A DNA stretch of 64,000 nucleotides from Bacteroidales bacterium (GCA_017519865.1 JAFWRQ010000014.1:1-64000); one strand, 5' to 3'; positions 15,587 to 25,072 are shown, counted from the stretch's first letter. The notes: a model not told the origin generated them from the sequence alone. Translations and numbers: made by a program.

Positions 15587-17386
15587 ATGAAAAAGTTCAT
15601 CAAATACCTTTCGGCTGTCGTTGCGGGTTCCTTGCTTCTCGCAGGCTGCGAGAACTTCCTGGACACGGTCAGTTATACCGAAAGCAACACCAGTAACTTC
15701 CCCGCATCCGAAACGGATGCCCTGCAGCTCGTGACAGGTATCTACAGCGTCCTCAACCAGGCCGCATACGAGCCCAGCGCCCACTCCTTCATCGCTAATC
15801 TGACGGCTTCCGACGAGTGTTTCGGCGGTGGCGGACAGGACGATTATGAGATTCAGGCCTACGACCATCTGCTCTATTTCGAGCCCAATGCCCAGCTTGA
15901 CTACTGGGAGCCTTTCTATTCCGGCATCACCCGTGCGAACATGGCAATCGCCAACCTTGACAAGGTCGAGGACGAGCAGCTGCGCAACCAGCTTTTAGGC
16001 GAGGCATATTTCCTCCGTTCCTATCTCCTGTTCGACCTGACGCAGCAGTTCGGCGAGATTCCGTTGGTGTCGTCCATTCCGAACTCGGTGTCCGAGGCTG
16101 CCGAATATCCCGCTCCCGGTACCATCGAGGAGATCTACGGAACCATCGCAGCCGGCCTGCAGAAGGCCATCGCGATCATGCCTTCCAAGCCTTGGGACCA
16201 GTGCGTTTCCGGCCTTCGCCACGCCACGAAGTGGGATGCCGAGGCCATGCTGGCACGCGTATACCTTTTCTACACCGGCTTCTACAGCGACAAGGAGGGC
16301 AAGAGCATCACCGCTCTCCCGCTCATCGACCTTGAGACTGGCGAGCTCGCTTCCGGCACCATCGGCAAGGATGAGGTCGTCAAGGGACTCGAGGACTGTA
16401 TCGCCAACAGCGGCCATAAGCTCGTGTCCGATTTCCGCCTGATGTGGCCTTATATGAACTCCGCCACCAAGGCTGATTACAAATATGCCCAGGGCGTTTC
16501 CGGCACCTGGATCACCGACGACGTCAATCCCGAGGAGATGTTCAGCATCTGCTTCTCCAATGTCGCCGAGTCGTCCCGCAACCGCAACAAGTTCGACCAG
16601 TACCTCGGCGTACGCAAGCGTTCCAACTACGAGGTGAACGCCTTCCCGTTCGGCCGCGGCTACGGTATGGCCACCGTCAACCCTTACGTATGGGAGCAGT
16701 GGGAGAAGGACGAGCCCGGAGACATCCGCAAGGCCGCATCCATCTACTACATCTATGATGAAATGGAGAATGCAGACAAGGACTATACCTGGGGCAATGA
16801 CCAGCAGATGGAGGAGACCGGCTACTGGCAGAAGAAATACCAGGCCTGGGGAGCAATGGTGAACGGAAAGTTCTTCTATGAGTTCTCCTCGATTCCCGAG
16901 TATGGTGGATCCGGAAGCGACCTCGGCCGCGGCCATTCGCTGCAGAACGTCCAGATCATCCGCTTCGCCGACGTGCTCCTGATGCACTCCGAACTCACTG
17001 ACGGCAAGGTCGTCTATAACGGCAAGAGCGGCATGAACGCCGTCCGTGCCCGCGTCGGCCTGCCTGACAAGGCATACAGCGTGGACGTCCTTCGTCTGGA
17101 GCGCCAGCATGAACTTGCCTTCGAAGGCATCCGCTGGGGAGACATGCGCCGCTACGGCAAGGCATATTGCATCAAGGCCCTCGAGACCCAGTTGGGCCAG
17201 CCTATCCGCAATAATTCCTCGAAGACCGTGATGAAGGACCAGGGTGTCGGCTACAAGGCCCGCTACGAGGCCACCTGGGGCTTCCGCCCGTTCCCTCAGT
17301 CCGAGGTCAGCCTGTCGGCCGGAGTTCTCAAGCAGAACGAAGGCTGGACCGACCCGTCCACCGCTCAGTATACTAACTGGAAATAG
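15587..17386 (+). CDS. SusD/RagB-family nutrient-binding lipoprotein
   Basis: The 599-aa protein has a lipoprotein signal (MKKFIKYLSAVVAGSLLLAGC, lipidated Cys21). The N-terminal SusD-like region (about 30-240) has the TPR-type helices typical of the family (TGIYSVLNQAAY, AYFLRSYLLFDLTQQFGEIP), and the C-terminal region holds the RagB/SusD part (IRFADVLLMHSEL, LERQHELAFEGIRWGDMRRYGKA). It sits on the outside of the outer membrane and caps the SusC barrel. It is in one operon with susC and is followed by a strong terminator. The bound glycan cannot be told from sequence alone. Confidence 0.95.
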   Translation: MKKFIKYLSAVVAGSLLLAGCENFLDTVSYTESNTSNFPASETDALQLVTGIYSVLNQAAYEPSAHSFIANLTASDECFGGGGQDDYEIQAYDHLLYFEPNAQLDYWEPFYSGITRANMAIANLDKVEDEQLRNQLLGEAYFLRSYLLFDLTQQFGEIPLVSSIPNSVSEAAEYPAPGTIEEIYGTIAAGLQKAIAIMPSKPWDQCVSGLRHATKWDAEAMLARVYLFYTGFYSDKEGKSITALPLIDLETGELASGTIGKDEVVKGLEDCIANSGHKLVSDFRLMWPYMNSATKADYKYAQGVSGTWITDDVNPEEMFSICFSNVAESSRNRNKFDQYLGVRKRSNYEVNAFPFGRGYGMATVNPYVWEQWEKDEPGDIRKAASIYYIYDEMENADKDYTWGNDQQMEETGYWQKKYQAWGAMVNGKFFYEFSSIPEYGGSGSDLGRGHSLQNVQIIRFADVLLMHSELTDGKVVYNGKSGMNAVRARVGLPDKAYSVDVLRLERQHELAFEGIRWGDMRRYGKAYCIKALETQLGQPIRNNSSKTVMKDQGVGYKARYEATWGFRPFPQSEVSLSAGVLKQNEGWTDPSTAQYTNWK

Positions 17387-17418
17387 TGGTTATTAGTTGG
17401 TTAAATGGTATTGAATCG

Positions 17419-17449
17419 CCGCGGTTCCCTCGAGGGGCCGCGGTTTTTC
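17419..17449 (+). terminator. rho-independent terminator of the susCD operon
   Basis: CCGCGG (17419-17424) pairs with CCGCGG (17438-17443), with an inner CCC/GGG stem around a TCGA loop, followed directly by TTTTT. It lies 33 bp after the susD stop. The minus-strand side lacks a T-run, so it works for the plus strand only. Confidence 0.85.
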
Positions 17450-17460
17450 TTTGCGAAATG

Positions 17461-18456
17461 TCAGAGCTTGGCACCGAAGCGGAAGATCAGGCAGCACGAG
17501 AGGGTGCTGTTCCCTGCCACCGACGGGTCTGAATGGAACGTATGGCCATACTGGAGGCGGTAACTGAAGTTCCGGTCGGCGCTCAGTATGTGGGAGAAGC
17601 AGACCTGGGCAAGGGTCGTGACCGTGCCGGAGTCGGACAGGTCGGTCTGGAAGCGGTCGGTGCGCGCTGAAAGCGCCATTGTCGGCCGGAACCAGCAGCC
17701 TCCCATCACGAAGAATCCGTCGCTGAGCAGCCCGTCGGTATTGCCGTAGATGTTCTCGCCACGGGCGAACCAGCGCCCGTCATCATACCAGAAACCGGCG
17801 GTGAAGCGGTTGCGTACGAGCGCCTCCCCGCCGTAACGTCCGATCATCGTGCCTGCGGAGAATTTCCATCTGCGGCCCGGCTGCAGGACGACCCTGCCCT
17901 GGAAATCCTTGGCGCGGTTGTCGTCCTTGAACGAATACCCGTTGCCGATGAACAATCCTGCGACTATATTCAGGACATTGAAGCCGTCCTTCGGCCAGAA
18001 CATGCCTTCGATGAGCACCCCGCAGTCACGGCTCCTGGAATTGACGCCGGTGAGGTCGCGGGAATACCCTCCGAGATAGGAAGCCGACTGCGAGTATCCA
18101 ACTGCTTCAAGGGTCCTGGGGGAGTATGTCGTCTCCATCAGGAAGGGCATCCTCTGTATGCCGGCCCGGACACGCAGGGCGGGAACCGGATGCCAGGCAA
18201 GTTCGTAGCCCATGAGTTTCTTCTGGACGACATCGAAGGAAAGGGATGCTTCAAGTGTGGTTCCGCGGCCGAAAGTCGCCGAGAGCGCGGAGAGTGCCGA
18301 GATCTTGCCTTCTTCAGTCTCGGGTACGTAACTGCCTGTCAGAAAGGACGATGCGGACAAATCCGGATGAAACCATCCTCCGGATTGCTGTGCATGCAAT
18401 CCTGAAGGAAGCAGGAGGAGGAATGATACTGATAAGGCCGGTAGGTGTTTTTTCAT
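17461..18456 (-). CDS. porin-like outer membrane protein
   Basis: The 331-aa protein has a signal peptide (MKKHLPALSVSFLLLLPSGLHAQ) and many short alternating beta strands, ending in a typical outer-membrane C-terminus with hydrophobic and aromatic residues (CCLIFRFGAKL). The pattern resembles phosphate-selective porin O/P-like proteins (LRVRAGIQRMPFLMETTYSPRTLE; GGYSRDLTGVNSRSRDCGVLIEG). It is probably a 14-16-strand barrel for small solutes. It converges with susD and diverges from the nitroreductase. Its promoter has a consensus TATATTTG about 16 nt before ATG. The solute is not predictable. Confidence 0.6.
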   Translation of the reverse strand: MKKHLPALSVSFLLLLPSGLHAQQSGGWFHPDLSASSFLTGSYVPETEEGKISALSALSATFGRGTTLEASLSFDVVQKKLMGYELAWHPVPALRVRAGIQRMPFLMETTYSPRTLEAVGYSQSASYLGGYSRDLTGVNSRSRDCGVLIEGMFWPKDGFNVLNIVAGLFIGNGYSFKDDNRAKDFQGRVVLQPGRRWKFSAGTMIGRYGGEALVRNRFTAGFWYDDGRWFARGENIYGNTDGLLSDGFFVMGGCWFRPTMALSARTDRFQTDLSDSGTVTTLAQVCFSHILSADRNFSYRLQYGHTFHSDPSVAGNSTLSCCLIFRFGAKL

Positions 18457-18472
18457 AATTCGCAGTCAATTC

Positions 18473-18563
18473 CAAATATACCGAAATGTCGGGAATCTTC
18501 CAATATCCCGTAACGCGTGATATGACGCTTTTTTGGAAATCCGGAGTTTTTTTTCTAACTTAC
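18473..18563. promoter_or_regulatory. divergent promoters for porin (-) and nitroreductase (+)
   Basis: On the minus strand TATATTTG (18480 to 18473) has an ATTG 20 bp upstream (18504 to 18501). On the plus strand TTTG (18532-18535) is exactly 20 bp from TAACTTAC (18556-18563), a weaker -7 box, which supports the nitroreductase start at 18605 rather than the internal ATG at 18725. Confidence 0.55.
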
Positions 18564-18604
18564 CGGTCGTTTTACCAGCATAAACCGCATAACGAATCAC
18601 TGAT

Positions 18605-19219
18605 ATGGCCAAAAGATCATTTCTAGAAAGGATTAGCGACTTGACGAAAATCACCCATCGCGCAGCGTTTTCCAGCGTAGACAAGCACATCTCGAACCTC
18701 AATTTCGAGACACGCTTCTCTAATATGGTGACCTCACGCTACACCTGCAGGTCCTTCTCCGACAGAAAGGTTAATCCTGCGAAGATCCAAAAGATACTCG
18801 AGATAGCCCACATCGCCCCTTCCGCCCACGACCGCCAGCCGATCCACGTTTGGGCTGTCACCAGCGACGAGGCTCTCGCACGTATCCGCGAGGTACACAA
18901 GTCCTACGACGCACCCGCAGTGTTTATCGTGGGCGCCAACCTTTCTGAAGCGTGGGTCCGCAGTTATGACAACAAGAGCAGCGCAGATACCGACGCCGCC
19001 GTCGTCACGCTTCACATGGTCCTTGAGGCTTCCGACCTCGGTCTCGGAGTGGTTTGGATCAGCGATTTCGACCCTGCAAAGCTTGCGGATAAGTTCCCCG
19101 AGACCGCCGGCTACGAAGTGACCGGCCTGTTGGCCGTAGGCCAGCCGGATGAAGAAGCCGCGCCTTACGAGCTGCACCACGATCCCAAGCCTTTCGAGGA
19201 GTTCTGCACCGTCCTCTAG
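18605..19219 (+). CDS. nitroreductase family protein (FMN-dependent)
   Basis: This 204-aa protein has the nitroreductase core from about residue 41 (MVTSRYTCRSFSDRKVNPAKIQKILEIAHIAPSAHDRQPIHVW), including the usual R..RSF start and the SAHD.QP FMN-binding region, then GLGVVWISDF and a VGQPDEEA tail. Such enzymes are cytoplasmic flavoproteins that reduce nitro or quinone compounds with NAD(P)H. The 40-residue N-terminal extension (MAKRSFLERISDLTK...) is unusual; ATG 18725 is an alternative start, but the promoter lies in front of 18605. Its stop overlaps the rodA stop in one CTAG. Confidence 0.85.
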   Translation: MAKRSFLERISDLTKITHRAAFSSVDKHISNLNFETRFSNMVTSRYTCRSFSDRKVNPAKIQKILEIAHIAPSAHDRQPIHVWAVTSDEALARIREVHKSYDAPAVFIVGANLSEAWVRSYDNKSSADTDAAVVTLHMVLEASDLGLGVVWISDFDPAKLADKFPETAGYEVTGLLAVGQPDEEAAPYELHHDPKPFEEFCTVL

Positions 19220-20748
19220 AAGTACTTTTTCTCCTGGCGGTCCAGAGCGATGAAGATGAATATCAGGATCGTGAAGGCCCAGAGGGAAGAACCGCCATAC
19301 GACAGCAGGGGCAGGGGTATGCCTATGACCGGCATCAGCCCGATGGTCATTCCCACGTTTATGAAGAGATGCATGAATATGCAGCTCGCCACACAATAGC
19401 CGTAGATCCTCGTGAAGGATTCACGGCTTTTTTCTGCGTCTATGATTATACGGGAGATCATGAACACATACAGCAGGATGACGACGGCGCAGCCGATGAA
19501 GCCCCACTCCTCTCCCACGGTGCAGAAAATGAAGTCCGTGCTCTGCTCAGGTACGAATCCATAGGTTGTCTGGGTGCCCTGGAGGAAACCTTTGCCGAAC
19601 AGTCCGCCCGAGCCTATGGCGATCTTTGACTGGTTCACGTTGTAGCCCACTCCTGCGAGGTCTTCCTTCATGCCCAGCAGTACCTCGATACGGGCGCGCT
19701 GGTGGTCCTGAAGGACCTCATTGAAGAGGAACTCCGTAGAAAAAGTCAGTATTATGCCCAGCAGGAATGCGCCGATGGCGGCCCAGAGATAAATATGTTT
19801 GTCTCGGTAAGCCCGCACCATGCATATCGGAAGGGCACAGGCGCAGACGGCGAGCAGCAGGTAGGCAGGCTTGAACTTCAGCAGGATGGTCCAGCGCCCG
19901 GCTGCGCCGGTGATGGCGTCGGCCACGGACGGGTCCACGGATCCGAGGACCGATGCGCCCGGTACCAGCCATTCGCAGACTTCACGCCAGATCTGGGGCA
20001 AGAAGGCGAAGAAGAGAAGCGGCAGGCCGCATCGCTTCAGCCATGTGCCGAAGCGCCCCGTATGGATGAAGTAAGCCAGCGTGACTATGCCGGCAAGGAC
20101 CAGTACTGACGCGTATGACGAGACCGTAAGGGTAAGGATGAACAGGAGGATGCACAGTCCCGCGATGGCCAGCAGCCATCCGGTGAGACCTTCGCGGTAG
20201 AGTACGAACAGGAAACCGACATACACGAGGGCGGATCCTGTCTCGCTTTCGGCCACGATGGTCAGCATGGGCAGGCCGATGATCAGCGCCACAGTCAGGA
20301 AGTCCTTTACCTTGGTTATCTTGAAGCCCGGTTTGCTCATGGTCGCCGCCAGCAGCAGCGACGTCGTGATCTTGGATATCTCGGCCGGCTGGAATTTCAC
20401 CGGGCCGAATTCGAACCATGAATGCGAGCCCTTAACGTCCTTTGAAACGAATATCACGAGGACCAGCAGGGCGCCTACAACCACGTATGAAGGTATCGAA
20501 ATGACTTCCCACAATCGTGGATTCAGGACGAAAAGTATCATTGCGGCCAGCCCCAGCGATGTGATTATCCAGATGAACTGCTTGCCGCTCCTTGCGGACC
20601 ATGCGAAGATGCTGGAGGGCTCTGAAGAGTGGATGGACGCGTAGATATTGATCCATCCGATCAGTATCAGGACCAGGTAGCAGATGACCAGCTTCCAGTC
20701 TACGGCCTGCTTCAGGCCACGCTTGTATTGACTGCTCGGCTCCAGCAT
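19216..20748 (-). CDS. rodA: rod shape-determining protein RodA (SEDS glycosyltransferase)
   Basis: The 510-aa polytopic membrane protein has SEDS-family features: GWINIYASIHS near the N-terminus, HSWFEFGPVKFQPAEISKI, a VAESETGSALVYVGF segment, and the C-terminal FIFCTVGEEWGFIG and GIPLPLLSYGGSS. RodA polymerises lipid II glycan strands together with PBP2 in the elongasome. It is the last gene of mreB-mreC-mreD-mrdA-rodA, 3 bp after mrdA, and ends convergent with the nitroreductase. It is longer than enterobacterial RodA (about 370 aa), because of an enlarged central loop region as is usual in Bacteroidales. Confidence 0.95.
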   Translation of the reverse strand: MLEPSSQYKRGLKQAVDWKLVICYLVLILIGWINIYASIHSSEPSSIFAWSARSGKQFIWIITSLGLAAMILFVLNPRLWEVISIPSYVVVGALLVLVIFVSKDVKGSHSWFEFGPVKFQPAEISKITTSLLLAATMSKPGFKITKVKDFLTVALIIGLPMLTIVAESETGSALVYVGFLFVLYREGLTGWLLAIAGLCILLFILTLTVSSYASVLVLAGIVTLAYFIHTGRFGTWLKRCGLPLLFFAFLPQIWREVCEWLVPGASVLGSVDPSVADAITGAAGRWTILLKFKPAYLLLAVCACALPICMVRAYRDKHIYLWAAIGAFLLGIILTFSTEFLFNEVLQDHQRARIEVLLGMKEDLAGVGYNVNQSKIAIGSGGLFGKGFLQGTQTTYGFVPEQSTDFIFCTVGEEWGFIGCAVVILLYVFMISRIIIDAEKSRESFTRIYGYCVASCIFMHLFINVGMTIGLMPVIGIPLPLLSYGGSSLWAFTILIFIFIALDRQEKKYF

Positions 20749-20751
20749 ATC

Positions 20752-22596
20752 CTAGTCGGTCTTGACACGCGACATGAGGTCGGCCTGGAGGATGCGGTCC
20801 TCCACGTACTTGCGTTCCGGCCTGATGTCGCCAGTGAGGTACTTTTCAACCATCAGCGACGCGATCGGGCAGGCCCAGGTGGCGCCGAATCCGGCATTCT
20901 CTATATAGGCTGCGATCGCGATCTTCGGGTCGTCCTTGGGCGCGAAGCAGATGAAAACGGAGTTGTCCGCTCCGCGCGGGTTCTGTGCGGTGCCGGTCTT
21001 GCCGCATACGTCAAGACCGGGGATGGCGGCGGCGAAGGCGGTGCCTCCGGCAGAGCCGCCGCCGTTCACGGCCATGTACATGCCGTCGATGACTTTCTTG
21101 AAGTTGGTAGTGTCGACCAAGGTGTACTGCCGCTCACGGTATTTGTCCTCGATGCTGACATTCTCGGAGTCCTTGATGATGTGGGGGATGATGTACCAAC
21201 CGCGGTTGGCCACTGTGGCGCAGAGGTTGGCGATCTGGAGCGGCGTCACGCCGATCTCACCCTGTCCGATGGACAGCGAGATGATCGTCTGGAAGCGCCA
21301 GCCCTTGCGGCCGTAGGCTTTGTTGTAATAGGCCGAGGTCGGGATGTTGCCGCCCAGCTCGGAAGGGAAGTCGCTGCCCAGCTTACGGCCGAAGCCGAAG
21401 CTCAGCACGTACTCCCGCCACTTGTCGAAAGCGTCCTGGATGGAGTCGTACTTCTTGTTTTCCAGGATGTTGCGGAAGACGTAGCAGAAATAGCCGTTGC
21501 AGGAGGTGGCGATGGCGTCCAGGAGCGCCAGCGGCGAGGCGTGGCCGTGGCAGCCGAGGCGCCTGCCGTTGCCGTACGGGAATCCGTGGCTGCAGGGATA
21601 GCGGTCCGACGGTTGGAGGACGCCTTCTTCCAGGCCTATTAGTCCGTTCACCAGCTTGAATACGGATCCGGGAGGGTAGGAGGCCATGACCGTACGGTTG
21701 AACATCGGACGGTAAGGGTCGTTGATCAGGTCGTTGTAATGCTGGCCGATGTCGGCCAGCTGGTCCACGCTGATGCCGGGGCTGGAGACCATGGCGAGGA
21801 TCTCTCCGGTCTTGGGCTCGATGGCCACGACGCTGCCGACCTTGTTCTGCATCAGTTGCTGCCCGTAGTTCTGCAGCGTCGCGTCGATGGTCGTCACGAT
21901 GTCGTTTCCGGGAATGGCCTCGACGTCCATTTCGCCGTCGTTGTACGCCGTCTGTATCTGGTTGTGCGAGTCGCGCAGGTACACGTGGTAGCCCTTGACG
22001 CCGCGCAGTTCCTTCTCCCGGGCGGCCTCGATGCCGGTCCGGCCGATGTAGTCGCCGGAACGGTACTCGCCCGGATGCTGCTTGAGGTAGTCGGCGTCGA
22101 CCTCTGAAACATAGCCGAGAAGGTTGCCTCCGGCATCGACGGGGTAGTCACGGATGCTTCGTATCTGGCCTTTGAAGCCGGGGAATTTGTATTGGATCTC
22201 CGCGAACTTCATGTATGTCTGGGGAGGCACCTGCTTGATCATGGTCTGGGACTGATAGCCGATAGTGGAGCGGTATCTGCGGTAGTAAGCCATCCGGTCA
22301 CGGATGAACTGTACGTCCACGTCCAGTGCGGCGGCAAGTGCCAGCGTGTCGAAGGCCTTGACCTCGCGGGGGGTCACGATGATGTCGTAGGCGGTCTTGT
22401 TTCCGACCATTATCTCGCCATTGCGGTCGTAGATGATGCCGCGGGTGGGGTAGATGGTCTCGTAGACCATCGAGTTGTTGTCGGAACTTATCTTGTACTC
22501 GTCATGTACGATCTGGATGGAGAACAACTTGGCCAGAAGGATGGCCGTAGCCGCACCCAGGCCTATGAGAAGCTTGTTTTTCCTGCTCAGGTCCAT
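20752..22596 (-). CDS. mrdA: penicillin-binding protein 2 (elongasome transpeptidase)
   Basis: The 614-aa class B PBP has one N-terminal membrane anchor (LLIGLGAATAILLAKLFSIQIV), a PBP dimerisation domain (IYPTRGIIYDRNGEIMVGN...) and a transpeptidase domain with SxxK in YPPGSVFKLVNG, SxN in ATSCNGYFC and KTG in CGKTGTAQNP. It cross-links peptidoglycan during rod elongation in the periplasm, paired with RodA encoded just downstream. The gene follows mreD with 3 bp between them. All catalytic motifs are intact, so it should be active and beta-lactam sensitive in principle. Confidence 0.95.
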   Translation of the reverse strand: MDLSRKNKLLIGLGAATAILLAKLFSIQIVHDEYKISSDNNSMVYETIYPTRGIIYDRNGEIMVGNKTAYDIIVTPREVKAFDTLALAAALDVDVQFIRDRMAYYRRYRSTIGYQSQTMIKQVPPQTYMKFAEIQYKFPGFKGQIRSIRDYPVDAGGNLLGYVSEVDADYLKQHPGEYRSGDYIGRTGIEAAREKELRGVKGYHVYLRDSHNQIQTAYNDGEMDVEAIPGNDIVTTIDATLQNYGQQLMQNKVGSVVAIEPKTGEILAMVSSPGISVDQLADIGQHYNDLINDPYRPMFNRTVMASYPPGSVFKLVNGLIGLEEGVLQPSDRYPCSHGFPYGNGRRLGCHGHASPLALLDAIATSCNGYFCYVFRNILENKKYDSIQDAFDKWREYVLSFGFGRKLGSDFPSELGGNIPTSAYYNKAYGRKGWRFQTIISLSIGQGEIGVTPLQIANLCATVANRGWYIIPHIIKDSENVSIEDKYRERQYTLVDTTNFKKVIDGMYMAVNGGGSAGGTAFAAAIPGLDVCGKTGTAQNPRGADNSVFICFAPKDDPKIAIAAYIENAGFGATWACPIASLMVEKYLTGDIRPERKYVEDRILQADLMSRVKTD

Positions 22597-22599
22597 GTG

Positions 22600-23124
22600 C
22601 TACCTCCTGGATCCGCTGGTGCGTTCGGGGGCCAGGATGCTGGCCACGAAGAGCGACAGGATGTAACTGCTGGCCAGGGATGCGGCGAAGCGGATGCCGC
22701 TGAACCACAACGGCCGCGTACCGGCGCCGTCAGCCCAGATGTAGATGATCAGGAACAGCGCAATGGCCATAATGATGGCTACGGACATCTTCCAGATGCC
22801 CTGCCTCGGCACGGAGATGTCTTCCTTGCGCGCGAAAATCTCGTCTCCGAAGATCAGGCGTATGATGCCCAGGCGGCAGAAGGCTACGGGCACCAGTGCG
22901 AGCACGTTGAGCCCGAGCAGTCCGTCGGAGAGCAGGTCCACGGCAAGCCCTGTTACGAAGGCTATGAACAGTGCCGGGATCGTGCCGTGCTTGATCGGTA
23001 TGAGGAGTATCATGGCGGGCAGGATGGAGATCATTACATACTGCGACAGCCGGAAGAAGTTGGCAATGCAGATCTGTACGATCAGCAGCAACAGGAAATT
23101 GATAAGGAACCTCGTCTGTTTCAT
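22600..23124 (-). CDS. mreD: rod shape-determining protein MreD
   Basis: The 174-aa membrane protein has about five hydrophobic segments (FLINFLLLLIVQICIANFF, MISILPAMILLIPI, ALFIAFVTGLAVDLLSDGLLGLN...). The FVTGLAVDLLSDGLLGLNVLALV stretch matches the MreD pattern, as does its fixed position between mreC and mrdA. MreD is a small inner-membrane partner of MreC and PBP2 in the elongasome. Primary sequence conservation in MreD is weak, so position carries much of the call. Spacing to both neighbours is 3 bp, in line with a tightly coupled operon. Confidence 0.85.
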   Translation of the reverse strand: MKQTRFLINFLLLLIVQICIANFFRLSQYVMISILPAMILLIPIKHGTIPALFIAFVTGLAVDLLSDGLLGLNVLALVPVAFCRLGIIRLIFGDEIFARKEDISVPRQGIWKMSVAIIMAIALFLIIYIWADGAGTRPLWFSGIRFAASLASSYILSLFVASILAPERTSGSRR

Positions 23125-23127
23125 GGC

Positions 23128-23973
23128 CTATTCCTCCCCTTGTCCTTCTTCGAGATTCTCGAGATACATGATCTCCTCGCGTCCGGAATTGGACACGACG
23201 GTGACATAGCGCAGGGCTGCGAAACTCTGGAACAACTCCACCTCTATCTCGTTCACCGCGCCGTTCACGACTTTGGACGAGCCTGCGATGCCCAGCGGGA
23301 TGTCCGGCGGGAAGAGCATGGAGTTGCCGCTGGTCCAGACGGTATCGCCGGGCGAGTACTTGTACTGGAGTGGAATCTCCTTGAGTACGGCTCCGTCCAT
23401 GGTGATGCCGTCCCAGGTAAGCGGTCCTACCGCTCCTTCATTGCCGAGGCGGGCGCTGATGCTAATGCCGGTGTTCATGAAAGACATGCCGTAGGAGTAA
23501 TGCTTGTCGACTGCGTCTACGATACCGACTATGCCGGACGACGTTATGACGCCCGACTGCGGACGCACTCCGTCTTCATATCCCTTGTTGAGTATGAAGT
23601 AGTTGTGCTGCTTGTTGCGGCTGATCTTGACGATGCTGGCCGGGACATGCTCGTAGCCGGAGAATATGAGGGTGGTATCGGTAAGCAGACCGTTTTCCAT
23701 GGCGGTCTGGACCCTGTCCTGGCTGCGCCTGAGAGCCTCGGTCAGCATGGCGTTCTCCCGGGCGAGGTTCTCATTCTCCGTCTTGAGCGAGAAGTAGTGC
23801 CCGACGCTGTCGAAGCCGCCCCACACCCAGGCCATCACCCTGTGCGAGGCCTTGGTGATCCAGATGTCCTGAAGGCTGCCGGAATGCTTGAGCATGCTCA
23901 GCGCGGCTATCTCCATAAGGATGAAGATAACCGTGCCGATTACCTTGGCCCATATCTTCCGCTCGTCGACCAT
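23128..23973 (-). CDS. mreC: rod shape-determining protein MreC
   Basis: The 281-aa bitopic protein has an N-terminal membrane helix (VIGTVIFILMEIAALSML), a coiled coil about residues 60-90 (SLKTENENLARENAMLTEALRRS) and the MreC beta domain (YFILNKGYEDGVRPQSGVITSSGIVGIVDAV; YSPGDTVWTSGNSMLFPPDIPLG). MreC is a periplasmic scaffold that activates PBP2 and RodA. The gene starts 1 bp after the mreB stop. The family signature of GIVG followed by a second beta barrel half is present and complete. Confidence 0.95.
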   Translation of the reverse strand: MVDERKIWAKVIGTVIFILMEIAALSMLKHSGSLQDIWITKASHRVMAWVWGGFDSVGHYFSLKTENENLARENAMLTEALRRSQDRVQTAMENGLLTDTTLIFSGYEHVPASIVKISRNKQHNYFILNKGYEDGVRPQSGVITSSGIVGIVDAVDKHYSYGMSFMNTGISISARLGNEGAVGPLTWDGITMDGAVLKEIPLQYKYSPGDTVWTSGNSMLFPPDIPLGIAGSSKVVNGAVNEIEVELFQSFAALRYVTVVSNSGREEIMYLENLEEGQGEE

Positions 23974-23974
23974 T

Positions 23975-24997
23975 CTACCTCATGAGGAAAGAATAGTTCT
24001 CGGTGTTCTTGAGGGCGATGCAGGTGCCGCGGGCGACGGAATGGAGGGGATCCTCCGCCACGTGGAACGGGATGTTGACTTTCTCGGAGAAACGCTTGGC
24101 CAGGCCTCTGAGCAGTGCGCCGCCGCCGGAGAGGAAGATGCCGTTCTCGACGATGTCGGAGTAGAGCTCAGGGGGAGTCTGCTCGAGCACGTGGAGGATG
24201 GAGGTCTCGATCTTGGCGATGGACTTGTCAAGGCAGTGGGCGATCTCCTGGTAGGTGATAGTGGCCTCGACCGGATGCGCGGTCATGAGGTTCGGGCCCC
24301 TGGCCACGAACGGCTCCGGCTCCTCGTCGAGGTTCTGGATGACTGCACCTACGGCGATCTTGATCTTCTCCGCGGTGATCTCTCCGACCTTGATGTTGTG
24401 CTGCTGGCGGAGATAATACTGGATGTCGCTGGTGAACACGTCGCCGGCGGTGCGGATGCTGTCCTGGACCACCAGGCCGCCGAGGGAGATGACGGCGATC
24501 TCGGTGGTGCCGCCGCCTATGTCGACGACCATGTTGCCCTTAGGGGCCTCGACGTCGAGACCGATACCGAGGGCTGCGGCCATAGGCTCGAAGATCAGAT
24601 ACACGTCACGTGCGCCGGCGTGCTCGGAAGAGTCGCGCACGGCCCTGATCTCGACTTCGGTACTGCCGGAGGGGATGCCGACCACGATCTTGATGTTGGG
24701 GGTGAACAGGGACTTGTGCTTGGAGTTCACCTGCTTGATGAAGCCGCGGATCATCATCTCCGCAGCGTTGAAGTCGGCGATCACGCCGTCCCGGAGGGGA
24801 CGGACGGTCTTGATGCCGGGGTTGGCCCTTTCGTGCATCAGCTTGGCTTTCTGGCCGATGGCGATGCACTTTCCGGAATTATTGTCGATGGCGACGATGC
24901 TCGGCTCGTCCAGAACGATCTGGTCGTTCTGGAAGATGATGGTATTGGCCGTGCCGAGGTCCATTGCCAGCTCTTGAGTCAAAAAGGATAGTCCCAT
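23975..24997 (-). CDS. mreB: rod shape-determining protein MreB (bacterial actin)
   Basis: The 340-aa protein has actin-fold phosphate motifs (MDLGTANTIIF, VVDIGGGTTEIAVISLGG) and adenosine-site residues (FLSGGGALLRGL). It polymerises on the inner face of the membrane and guides the elongasome. It is the first gene of the five-gene rod operon, with ATG at 24997, and is divergent from ispD. On its strand a -7-like TACCTTTA precedes it by about 50 nt in the AT-rich intergenic region. Family length is normal. Confidence 0.97.
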   Translation of the reverse strand: MGLSFLTQELAMDLGTANTIIFQNDQIVLDEPSIVAIDNNSGKCIAIGQKAKLMHERANPGIKTVRPLRDGVIADFNAAEMMIRGFIKQVNSKHKSLFTPNIKIVVGIPSGSTEVEIRAVRDSSEHAGARDVYLIFEPMAAALGIGLDVEAPKGNMVVDIGGGTTEIAVISLGGLVVQDSIRTAGDVFTSDIQYYLRQQHNIKVGEITAEKIKIAVGAVIQNLDEEPEPFVARGPNLMTAHPVEATITYQEIAHCLDKSIAKIETSILHVLEQTPPELYSDIVENGIFLSGGGALLRGLAKRFSEKVNIPFHVAEDPLHSVARGTCIALKNTENYSFLMR

Positions 24998-25064
24998 ATT
25001 CAGTGCTTTCTATTCTGTCAAAAAATTGTTTTTGCAATTGAAATGTAAAGGTACGAAAAATAGT

Positions 25065-25072
25065 TAAATTTG
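25065..25072 (+). promoter_or_regulatory. -7 box of ispD
   Basis: TAAATTTG fits TAnnTTTG and lies 22 nt before the ispD ATG at 25095. No TTTG stands at the expected distance upstream, so the -33 contact is weak. The same 97-bp interval also holds the opposite-strand promoter of mreB. Confidence 0.45.

Noticed and set aside
14186-15868. 560-aa antisense ORF over susC and susD
   Set aside because: It crosses two real genes and has the typical composition of a shadow frame.
20411-20425. TTCGAA stretch considered as a tRNA T-arm
   Set aside because: No cloverleaf can be built around it; it lies inside rodA.
22192-23985. 597-aa plus-strand ORF opposite PBP2, MreD and MreC
   Set aside because: It spans three conserved operon genes and has His/Gln/Asp-rich shadow composition.
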